Origin: Fidelibacterota bacterium
Lineage (GTDB): Bacteria; Marinisomatota; Marinisomatia; SCGC-AAA003-L08; TMED161
Length of the DNA: 27,029 bases
Reading direction: 5' to 3'
Assembly (NCBI GenBank): GCA_002591605.1
Contig: PCDA01000011.1
Span: forward strand, 24,282-51,310
This document shows positions 19,222 through 26,384 of the stretch, piece after piece. Both the position numbers and the translations under genes were made by a program. The notes below the pieces were generated by a model. The model made no database searches. It worked only from the letters and a program-made list of their open reading frames with translations, and had not been told where the DNA came from. The first letter of the stretch is position 1; the number at the start of each line of letters is the position of its first letter.

Positions 19222-20244
19222 ATGTTTAAAAAACAATTGTTAGTACTGTTGAGCATCTCTTTTATTATTAATGCCTGCAGCATGTTCGGCACAAAAAATA
19301 AAATTGAAAATGAGGACGACAGCCTAATGTTGTCGGATAGCCTGTCATCAGATATGGTGGTTGAGCTACCCATTGACACTACATTAATAGACACAAGTCT
19401 TAAGAACTCAACAGATACAAGCGGTCAAAATTTAAATGAAGGAATTGTTGATATTAATAGTCTCTTTGAAGACCTTGATATGGACAGCTCATCTGATAGT
19501 AATTTAAGTGGATTGATGGATGATACAAATAATATCTACCAGGATGTCATTCAAAACATGCAAGATGAAATCACAAAATTAAAATCTGAACTTGATAGAA
19601 ATACAGAGGAGCTATACAAGCTAAAAGCACAATCTCAAATATGGAACAATCCATTCTCAATTTATAATAAAGAAATTATTTTAACAAACGGCTCTACTGT
19701 CTACGGGAAAATTAAATATCAAGACCAAGACGTGCTGCACGTTGAAACCCTAATTGGCGACTTAACAATTCAACGAAACACTATTAAGAGAATTATAGAA
19801 AACATTACACAGGCCCCAGATAGTACTGATGCTATAAATAGCCTTCGAAAAAACCAAATACTAGAAATTAAAAAGGATGAACAAAATACAATATTTAAGC
19901 CTACAACGAAATTATTAGCAAATGCTATTATGTTGGGCGACATTACAGAAGATGTTGATTTTAGGGGAAACAGAACGTTAAGGGGTGATATAAAAAACAT
20001 TGGAGAATCAAGAGCAGATTTTGTTAAAGTTAATTTTGTTTTTAGAATGAATTGGCAGGGTAGCACCAAATCTCTAACGGCGTTCGTTCAAGGCTCTAAA
20101 CACGTATTTCCTGATTCACAAATAGAATCAGACTCAAGCATTGAAATTGGCGCGGTCGCTGGGTTTGAACTCGTAATACCGCCAGATTTTGGACAGTTTA
20201 TTGGTTACTCATATACAATTGATTGGGAACAATATGACAACTAG
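19222..20244 (+). CDS. Lipoprotein with coiled coil and FxLYD-like domain
   Basis: 340 residues. The N-terminus MFKKQLLVLLSISFIINAC has a lipobox-like Ile-Asn-Ala-Cys, with C19 as the lipidated residue. A Ser/Asp-rich low-complexity linker runs to about 105, a short coiled coil about 104-138, then a small beta domain (IILTNGSTVYGKIKYQ ... DLTIQRNTIKRI, 152-191). The C-terminal part from about 235 resembles FxLYD domains (LRGDIKNIGESRADFVKVNFVF). The protein is anchored to a membrane facing the periplasm or outside. It is first in the row of genes that ends with motA, motB, fliF-like and fliG-like, so a link to that machine is likely by context; its role is unknown. Confidence 0.75.
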   Translation: MFKKQLLVLLSISFIINACSMFGTKNKIENEDDSLMLSDSLSSDMVVELPIDTTLIDTSLKNSTDTSGQNLNEGIVDINSLFEDLDMDSSSDSNLSGLMDDTNNIYQDVIQNMQDEITKLKSELDRNTEELYKLKAQSQIWNNPFSIYNKEIILTNGSTVYGKIKYQDQDVLHVETLIGDLTIQRNTIKRIIENITQAPDSTDAINSLRKNQILEIKKDEQNTIFKPTTKLLANAIMLGDITEDVDFRGNRTLRGDIKNIGESRADFVKVNFVFRMNWQGSTKSLTAFVQGSKHVFPDSQIESDSSIEIGAVAGFELVIPPDFGQFIGYSYTIDWEQYDN

Positions 20245-20899
20245 TTTTCACAGGGTTATTTTGTTGCTGAGCTTTTTGACTCTTCTTATGTCTGAAACAT
20301 TAAGATATTGGGACCTAGGAGTGCACATTGATAAAAATAGTCCAACCATAGTTCAAAAAGAATTAGCCTTTGATCAAATAGCTGATATTAATTCATTGGC
20401 CACCAATGAAGATCAAATAATGGCCTTTCGCGCAAACAACTTTGTTGCTCCTATATTACATAATCTAAAATACCCTTTAGTGGGACTTAGCAACACAGCC
20501 TCACACAAAGATGAATTCATTTTTTCTTTATCAACGCGCGAGACGATTAACTTTATAAAACGATCTTTTTTAAATGATAATTTTTCCAGATTTTTCAAAT
20601 TGTATGGTCAAATTAAAATAAATGAAGTTCCTCAAAATGAAAAAATTAATATATTGTACATTCAGAATCTCTATCGCTCAAACCAATATAACAATGCAAA
20701 AAAAATTCTTAATTCTTTGTTATTAGATGATATGACCGACGAGATGGTTTTATATTTAATTAAAACAAATATAAAGCTTGGAAATATTGAAGAATCATTA
20801 CAACAAATTAAATTTTTTAATAAAAAATTTCACAACAGCGACCTGACTCGCTATGTTAATCATGAAAAAAAACTTTTAGATCAAAAATATGAAAAATAA
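20234..20899 (+). CDS. Small exported protein with TPR-like helices
   Basis: 221 residues; family not recognised. I choose ATG 20234 rather than the in-frame ATG 20189, because it gives a clean signal peptide (MTTSFHRVILLLSFLTLLMS, then ETLRYWDLG). The C-terminal half (about 135-205) has paired amphipathic helices of TPR type: ILYIQNLYRSNQYNNAKKIL and LYLIKTNIKLGNIEESLQQI. It overlaps the lipoprotein gene by 11 nt and the next gene by 11 nt, so all three are probably translated together. It is likely a periplasmic scaffold in the same assembly, by inference from position and fold. Confidence 0.65.
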   Translation: MTTSFHRVILLLSFLTLLMSETLRYWDLGVHIDKNSPTIVQKELAFDQIADINSLATNEDQIMAFRANNFVAPILHNLKYPLVGLSNTASHKDEFIFSLSTRETINFIKRSFLNDNFSRFFKLYGQIKINEVPQNEKINILYIQNLYRSNQYNNAKKILNSLLLDDMTDEMVLYLIKTNIKLGNIEESLQQIKFFNKKFHNSDLTRYVNHEKKLLDQKYEK

Positions 20900-22286
20900 T
20901 TTACTTCGAGCGCTTGTTGTTTTATTCACCCTGTCGATCACACTATCTAATTCTAGAATAGCGTTTTCTAGACCTTCAACATTACTAAGGACCCCATCGG
21001 TTCAACACATTTATGCTGAAACAAACCCTTATTTATTTACAGCGGGTTTTTCAACAGAAACGATAAACTTCGATCTTCCAAGCCAAGGAATAAGCCTTTA
21101 TCTTCAAACCTATACAAACAGCGGATTAAATTTAGGCTTAAGCTACTCTTTGATTGCTGACCCAAGGTCAAAAGAACAAATTGATACAACAACAACAGCC
21201 TTTGAAGCCCCCACAGAGCTAGGCTTGCATGCACAGAAAACTATATATAGCGCAAATAATATTAAAATAGATATGGGTATATCAGATGTGATAGCACGAG
21301 ATTGGAATGGAAACTCTTCATTTCTAGACCCATCTTTGTATGCCATCTTTTCAAGCTATAAAGAGTTTGATAAATTTTCAATAACATATAACTTTGGTTT
21401 TGGGTCAGGCCTGGTAGCTTTGGATGAACACGTGCAAGAGTTAGATTTTCTAAAAAGCCCGAACAGTTCAATTGGCTATTTTTTAGGCTTTAATTTGCTT
21501 ACACCAGAAATTCCAAGATTAAAAAATAGATTAAATTTATTATTTGAATTAGATGGAACAAATATCAATATTGGGGCAAAACTCCCCATAACAGATGAAT
21601 ATCTTATTTCAATGGGCGTTACTAATTTTAGTGGAATGGGAGATTTTGGAAACAGATCAAAGATTGGACAAGAGGACCAAACTGTTTTGTCAAATGCATC
21701 AACGCTATGTTTTGGCTTTGAAATGAATGTTCCAAAGATGAAAAAAAATCAATATAACAACCCATACGGAGATCCTAACCAAACATATTATACTGAAGAG
21801 GCTGTAATGGCGTTAAAAGATTCATTAAAGCAAATTATTAATCTTTCTGAGCAAAATTACAGCGCGATAGCAGACTCTATGAAATTTTTAAAGTTTTCTT
21901 TAGAAAATAATTCAATAGAAAACATATCGCTTAGTCAAAAAATTGCCAGTCTAGAAGACTCACTCTATCAACGAAAAAATCAAAAAGTTGTTGATATCGC
22001 AAATTATAATAAAGCTTCGCGACACATCTCAAGAGCCCTAAGATATTATTATGAGCAAGAATACAATCAGGCTCTCATAGAAATTGATAGTGCTATCGAA
22101 CTTAATCCCAACCTAGCAATTGCATATGCTAGAAAAGGAACAATCTATTATAGTATGGGTCAAATCCAAAGCGCATCAATAAATTGGAATATTGCACTAA
22201 AACTAGATCCAGAATATGATGAGGTCCGTGATATTTTAGAAGCGCTTAAAAGTAATAAACTAAAATCAGCAGATTTGCAAGAATAA
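20889..22286 (+). CDS. Exported barrel-like protein with C-terminal TPR domain
   Basis: 465 residues; family not named. A signal peptide covers about the first 20-28 residues. Residues about 45-285 show alternating, aromatic-rich beta strands with repeated Gly and Asn turns (LYLQTYTNSGLNLGLSYSL; FSITYNFGFGSG; LNLLFELDGTNINIGAKL), as in outer-membrane barrels of the PorV/conjugal-transfer-TraF-like kind. A helical linker follows, then two TPRs at about 375-450 (YYYEQEYNQALIEIDSAIEL; AYARKGTIYYSMGQIQSA). A barrel joined to periplasmic TPRs could connect the outer membrane to partners below. motA starts 17 nt after the stop, after a good AAAGGA ribosome site. Confidence 0.65.
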   Translation: MKNNLLRALVVLFTLSITLSNSRIAFSRPSTLLRTPSVQHIYAETNPYLFTAGFSTETINFDLPSQGISLYLQTYTNSGLNLGLSYSLIADPRSKEQIDTTTTAFEAPTELGLHAQKTIYSANNIKIDMGISDVIARDWNGNSSFLDPSLYAIFSSYKEFDKFSITYNFGFGSGLVALDEHVQELDFLKSPNSSIGYFLGFNLLTPEIPRLKNRLNLLFELDGTNINIGAKLPITDEYLISMGVTNFSGMGDFGNRSKIGQEDQTVLSNASTLCFGFEMNVPKMKKNQYNNPYGDPNQTYYTEEAVMALKDSLKQIINLSEQNYSAIADSMKFLKFSLENNSIENISLSQKIASLEDSLYQRKNQKVVDIANYNKASRHISRALRYYYEQEYNQALIEIDSAIELNPNLAIAYARKGTIYYSMGQIQSASINWNIALKLDPEYDEVRDILEALKSNKLKSADLQE

Positions 22287-22303
22287 GAGGATAAAGGAAA
22301 AAT

Positions 22304-23104
22304 ATGAATTTAGGAACAATAGTAGGATTAATTTTAGGGTTGGCTTTAATGGGCCTAGCCTCAGTTCTAGGAGCGCAGGGCGCCGGAGTACCAATAACTT
22401 CGTTGTTGGACATTCCTTCACTTTTAATTGTTTTTGGAGGATCTCTTGCGGCGACTGCGATAGCATTTAAACTATCTCAAGTAATTGGTCTATTTAGACT
22501 ATTAAAGATGATTTTCAAGGATGATAATTTCACTTTAGCAAATGTAGTTGATGATATTTGTGTTCTTTCAGAAGCATATAGAAAAAGCCGAAAAGATTTA
22601 GAGGCAGCGCTAGGATCAACACCGGAGTCAATGCCGTTTCGAATGCACGCAATATCGGATGGCTGCAAACTTATTTTAGGTGGAACAAGACCAGATGACA
22701 TAGAAACTTTTATGCTTACTAATGCAGAATATCGGGAAATTCGCGAAAGGGAAGATGTTAATATTATGAAGACCCTGGGCACCTATTCTCCTGCATTTGG
22801 AATGATTGGAACACTAATTGGCTTGATATTCATGCTAGCTGGCATGGGGTCTGGCGGAGGAGATAACATTGGGGCATCAATGGCAGTAGCTTTAATTACA
22901 ACCCTGTATGGTGCCTTTGCAGCCAACTTTCTTTTTCTACCTTTTTCCGACAAATTAAAGGGCAAAAATGAAGCAAAAAAAATAGAGGATGCTTTAACAA
23001 CAGCAGGCGTATTAATGATTGCATATAAAAAACATCCTTTAGAAATAAGAGATGCATTAAATGCTTATTTGCCTCCAGCACAACGATCTCGAGAGGAAGA
23101 CTAG
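22304..23104 (+). CDS. MotA/PomA-family stator protein
   Basis: 266 residues. Four membrane spans at about 4-24, 33-53, 160-181 and 192-212, with a large cytoplasmic loop between spans 2 and 3, as in MotA/PomA. The channel signature is YSPAFGMIGTLIGLIFML with conserved P163, and the second conserved proline is P213 (FLFLPFSDKL). The loop contains YRKSRKDLEAAL, matching the charged region that touches FliG in flagellar stators. Five MotA chains surround two MotB chains and convert ion flow into rotation. The gene is followed by motB after one base. Because no flagellar genes other than FliF/FliG-like ones are nearby, it may drive a non-flagellar device. Confidence 0.93.
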   Translation: MNLGTIVGLILGLALMGLASVLGAQGAGVPITSLLDIPSLLIVFGGSLAATAIAFKLSQVIGLFRLLKMIFKDDNFTLANVVDDICVLSEAYRKSRKDLEAALGSTPESMPFRMHAISDGCKLILGGTRPDDIETFMLTNAEYREIREREDVNIMKTLGTYSPAFGMIGTLIGLIFMLAGMGSGGGDNIGASMAVALITTLYGAFAANFLFLPFSDKLKGKNEAKKIEDALTTAGVLMIAYKKHPLEIRDALNAYLPPAQRSREED

Positions 23105-23105
23105 T

Positions 23106-23840
23106 TTGGCAAAACATACTTGCAAACAATGTGAAGAACAAGAAGAAGGACTACCCTTGTGGATGGCAACATTTGCAGATATGATGACTTTATTATTTGC
23201 ATTTTTTGTATTGTTGTATTCCATGTCTTCACCCGACCCTGTAAAATATGCAGCATTTGCTAATTCAATGGCTGAAAAAACAGGAGGCTCAACAGATCAA
23301 GAGATGGAATTTGAACCACTCAAAGACCAATCAGAAATCAAACAAGAATTAGAAGAATTAATTGAAGATTTAGACATGGGGGAAAAAGCAAAAGTAACAC
23401 AAGACCCTCGAGGGGTAGCCCTTGAGCTTGATGGTGATATTTGTTTTGGATCTGGATCTGTTGTTTTAAAAGATGAATTAAAGAAAACGCTAGATACTGC
23501 AGCTCTTGAATTAATGTCTAATCCTAAAGATTTAAGAAGTATTTTGGTGGAGGGCCACACAGACAATCAAAACCCTACAGGCAAAATTGCAGAAAGATAT
23601 CCTACCAACTGGGAACTTTCTTCTGCCAGAGCAGCAAATGTTGTAAATTACTTAATCTTTAAAGGGGTTATGTCTGGAAGATTAACAGCGTCAGGATATG
23701 CTGATAGGTGGCCATCTGGAGTAAAGTGGTCTGAGGTGCGCTCAGGAAAAATAGATGATTTAGCAATAGAAGAAAACAATGCAACGCTAGATCAACGAGT
23801 AAACAATAGAAGAATTAAAATTATTTTTGGTGTAAAATAG
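23106..23840 (+). CDS. MotB/PomB-family stator protein
   Basis: 244 residues from a TTG start one base after the motA stop, preceded by GAGGAAG 7-8 nt upstream; an in-frame ATG at 23061 would lie inside motA and gives an atypical N-terminus. The single membrane span (about 24-42) carries the ion-binding Asp D25 in WMATFADMMTLLFAFF. A plug-like segment follows, then an OmpA-type peptidoglycan-binding domain (about 105-243) with EGHTDNQ (149-155), NWELSSARA (168-176) and NNRRIKI. The WMATFADMMTLL pattern is close to sodium-type PomB, but ion specificity cannot be decided by eye. Two Cys near the N-terminus (C6, C9) form a CxxC. Confidence 0.92.
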   Translation: MAKHTCKQCEEQEEGLPLWMATFADMMTLLFAFFVLLYSMSSPDPVKYAAFANSMAEKTGGSTDQEMEFEPLKDQSEIKQELEELIEDLDMGEKAKVTQDPRGVALELDGDICFGSGSVVLKDELKKTLDTAALELMSNPKDLRSILVEGHTDNQNPTGKIAERYPTNWELSSARAANVVNYLIFKGVMSGRLTASGYADRWPSGVKWSEVRSGKIDDLAIEENNATLDQRVNNRRIKIIFGVK

Positions 23841-23866
23841 GATTTATATTTAGTCTAGGAGAGTTT

Positions 23867-25351
23867 ATGAAAAAAAGTATGTTATCATTAATAGTGTTGG
23901 GACTATCATTTTTATTTTCAACGGATGAAAGTGTTTTCCTTAAACAGGTTGAATTAGAGAATATATACAAGTTTAAAATCGAATCATTTTTAGAAAAAAT
24001 CTATGACAAGTCTGAGTATTACGTTTTTGCTGATGTTCGACTTGAAGAGAAGCCAAAACTAGATTCAGGAACAAAAAAATCTACCCCCACAGATGTAGAT
24101 GAGGAAGATTCAACAGATCCATTTGGCTATACTTTTATTGAAGGTTTGGGACTTAACCCAACGCTACCCACAGCGCCTATGGGTGGAAACGAAAAGAAAT
24201 CAGGCAATAAAAAAGAAAAAAATGATCAAGAGTATGTAATGACGGGTCTAAATGTTTCTGTATATTTAGCAGAGGACATATATAGTGTTGAATCAAGAGA
24301 AACAATTACAAACTTTGTAAACACCAATATAGATGAAATTCGAAATTGTTTTGATTGTTTTGTGTTGGAAAAAATGCCAAACCACATTGGTCGCAAACAA
24401 GATGCTCAAATGATGGCCAGTCAAGCCCAAAGCGCAGAATTAGAAAAGTTAACAAAAATTACCAATGACTATGCAGCACTCAGAGATTCGCTGAAATGGG
24501 ACCTTTTAACTCAACAACAAAACGAATTAAAAAATGAATTACAAAAAATGATTCAACAGGGCGAAAAAGAGCGCAACGCTCTTATTGAAAAATATGAAGC
24601 AGATCAAAATGCCATTACTAGTAAAATGGATGAGGCGATGGCACAAAAAGATCTTGAATTGAAATTAATTCTTGAAGCAAAAGATAAAGAATTAAATTTT
24701 CTAACACAGCAACTTGATGATGCTACAAGTGCACGATTATTTTGGGAGGATCAGGAGGCTCGCCGAAATGTATTACAAAACAATCTTGATTCTTTAAAGT
24801 TTATTAACTTGATGTCAATTCAAGATGAATATAGAGCCAAGCAAAATCAATTACTCGAAGATATTACATCTGATTATGAGAATTCAATTCAAGCACGAAT
24901 TAATGATGCCAAAGGCACAGAAGAAAGACTTTTTAAACTTATTGAAGGCAAAAATATCAATGGCGAGGATGTAGAGCTTGAAGAGTTTCAGAAAAATTCA
25001 AATCGATCTTCACTTTATATTATTATTGGAGTCGTTGTATTATTATTAATACTCTTGGTTTATGTATTGATGAAAAAAAATAAAAAAGTTGTATATCTTA
25101 AGCCAAAAGGTAATGACAAAAATATACCTTCTAATGAGAATACGTCACCACCAGCACCCTATACAGCGCCTCCAACAGAGAGCAATCAAAATGCAGATGT
25201 AATTAATTCTGAAGTTAGAACGTTGAGACAGTCAGCAGTAACTATGAGTGCGGGCCAAAAAGAAGGCGCTAGTCAAATTATCAGTGATTGGCTGGATGAA
25301 TCATCAGATAATGAAAACTCAACTGAAGAAGAAAACTCAGAAAAGGAATAA
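23867..25351 (+). CDS. Reduced FliF-like membrane ring protein
   Basis: 494 residues. Leader or membrane span at 1-18. Residues about 33-170 read like the FliF RBM3/beta-collar region: YKFKIESFLEKIYDKSEYYVFADVRLEE, a Lys/Glu/Pro-rich insertion (60-120), then MTGLNVSVYLAED and ETITNFVNTNIDEIRNCFDCFVLEKM, parallel to the FliF pattern 'LSVAVLVD ... I..LV..AVG....R.D.V.V'. RBM1 and RBM2 are absent. A long coiled coil follows (about 180-345), one membrane span (383-402) and a cytoplasmic tail whose end (RTLRQSAVTMSAGQKEGASQ, then IISDWLDE, 451-478) matches the FliF tail that binds FliG (pattern '..a......A..I..WL.E'). A FliG homologue is the very next gene. Strong AGGAGAG ribosome site. FliF relationship is my inference from these patterns. 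Confidence 0.65.
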   Translation: MKKSMLSLIVLGLSFLFSTDESVFLKQVELENIYKFKIESFLEKIYDKSEYYVFADVRLEEKPKLDSGTKKSTPTDVDEEDSTDPFGYTFIEGLGLNPTLPTAPMGGNEKKSGNKKEKNDQEYVMTGLNVSVYLAEDIYSVESRETITNFVNTNIDEIRNCFDCFVLEKMPNHIGRKQDAQMMASQAQSAELEKLTKITNDYAALRDSLKWDLLTQQQNELKNELQKMIQQGEKERNALIEKYEADQNAITSKMDEAMAQKDLELKLILEAKDKELNFLTQQLDDATSARLFWEDQEARRNVLQNNLDSLKFINLMSIQDEYRAKQNQLLEDITSDYENSIQARINDAKGTEERLFKLIEGKNINGEDVELEEFQKNSNRSSLYIIIGVVVLLLILLVYVLMKKNKKVVYLKPKGNDKNIPSNENTSPPAPYTAPPTESNQNADVINSEVRTLRQSAVTMSAGQKEGASQIISDWLDESSDNENSTEEENSEKE

Positions 25352-25358
25352 TAAAATT

Positions 25359-26294
25359 ATGACGAATCATGAAAATTTATCAGGTTTAGACAAAGCCGCA
25401 ATCATTTTTCAGGTTTATGGTGAATCTCTTGCGCTTTCATTTTTTACGGATTTACCCGAGTCTTCAATTATAAAAATTAGGGTACGCTCCAAAGAGCTTA
25501 CAGGGATTCCACCTGAATTGAAAAAAACAGTTTTAGAAGAATTTTATTTTAAAATGATGACCGATAAATATCAAAACAACAAACCACCATCTGTTCGTCT
25601 TTTTGATTTCCTAGACGACTTAAATGATGAGCAAATCTATTATTTATTAAAAACAGAAAAAGAAACAGTTATGGCTCTAGCAATAGATCAGGTTAGTCCA
25701 TCACAAAGAAACGCTTTTCTATCAGAGCTGAACCCTGAAATAAGAAATGTGGTTATTAGAGAGCTTGGGAGTCTGAAATCTATTCCGCTAGAGATGGTTG
25801 TTAATATAGCGCATGAATTAGAAAAGAAAGCCTCTTTTCTTCCTGAACCAAAAGTATTTTCTAGAGGAGGTGGAAAGAAAATTGCTGATATTTTAAATCA
25901 AATGACCGAAGATGAAGCTAGTAATTATTTAACACAATTAATGAATGATGACCCCGAAACATATGCAGAAGTAAAAAAATATTTATTAACGTTTGAAGAT
26001 TTATTGTCTATGTCTGATGATATTGCTGCTGATTTTTGGGCCAATCCAGATATTGATTTAGATGAATTAGCAAAAGCCCTAAAAGGTGTTGATGAACAGA
26101 CTATTAATACAATTTTAGAAATATTGCCAAAAAAGAAGCAAGCAATGTATACGCCCATAGAAAAACCTATGAGAAAAAAAGATGTTATGGCTGCGAGAAA
26201 AGCAATAGTTGGCCTCGCCTCAGAAATGGCAAAATCGGGTGAGATAAAAATTGAAGATATTTTATCTGGATCTAATGATGAAATGATTGAGTAA
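25359..26294 (+). CDS. FliG-family rotor protein, divergent
   Basis: 311 residues (E. coli FliG 331). The N-domain starts LSGLDKAAIIFQVYGESLAL (7-26), the usual FliG opening. The middle domain is present (SPSQRNAFLSELNPEIRNVVIREL), but the FliM-docking EHPQ motif is replaced by TEKET (99-103). After a Gly-rich linker (G170-G172) comes KIADILNQM, LLTFEDLLSM (209-218) and ELAKALKG (236-243), all FliG C-domain hallmarks. In the torque helix, by alignment to E. coli, K264 and R297 are kept as K242 and R272, R281 is K259, but D288/D289 are P266/I267. I take ATG 25359; the in-frame ATG at 25248 lies inside the FliF-like gene. Last gene before a strong terminator. Confidence 0.88.
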   Translation: MTNHENLSGLDKAAIIFQVYGESLALSFFTDLPESSIIKIRVRSKELTGIPPELKKTVLEEFYFKMMTDKYQNNKPPSVRLFDFLDDLNDEQIYYLLKTEKETVMALAIDQVSPSQRNAFLSELNPEIRNVVIRELGSLKSIPLEMVVNIAHELEKKASFLPEPKVFSRGGGKKIADILNQMTEDEASNYLTQLMNDDPETYAEVKKYLLTFEDLLSMSDDIAADFWANPDIDLDELAKALKGVDEQTINTILEILPKKKQAMYTPIEKPMRKKDVMAARKAIVGLASEMAKSGEIKIEDILSGSNDEMIE

Positions 26295-26321
26295 TATTAT
26301 AGCTATATATTAAAGGCCTTT

Positions 26322-26357
26322 AAAAAAACCCCTATAAAAATTTATAGGGGTTTTTTT
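26322..26357. terminator. Bidirectional intrinsic terminator
   Basis: A perfect inverted repeat with 17-nt arms, 26322-26338 and 26341-26357: A7, CCCC, then TATAAA, mirrored with T7 at the right end. The formal loop is only two A, so in RNA the inner A-T pairs would open into a larger loop over the four-GC stem. Poly-T tracts on both strands let it end both the motor operon and the convergent dockerin-repeat gene. A separate 14-bp palindrome TTAAAGGCCTTTAA (26310-26323) abuts it. Confidence 0.9.
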
Positions 26358-26384
26358 GTATTTAAATAATCTTAAGTTTAATAA

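Noticed and set aside
19077..19394. 105-codon - strand frame from the lipoprotein gene into the regulatory region
   Set aside because: Covers the antisense of a lipoprotein signal peptide and the candidate promoter; no recognisable protein features.
20189..20233. Upstream ATG adding 15 residues to the TPR-like exported protein
   Set aside because: It would bury the signal peptide behind MDSLLVTHIQLIGNN; ATG 20234 gives a normal leader.
23061..23105. ATG start for motB inside motA
   Set aside because: TTG 23106 follows a good ribosome site and gives the usual length before the channel helix.
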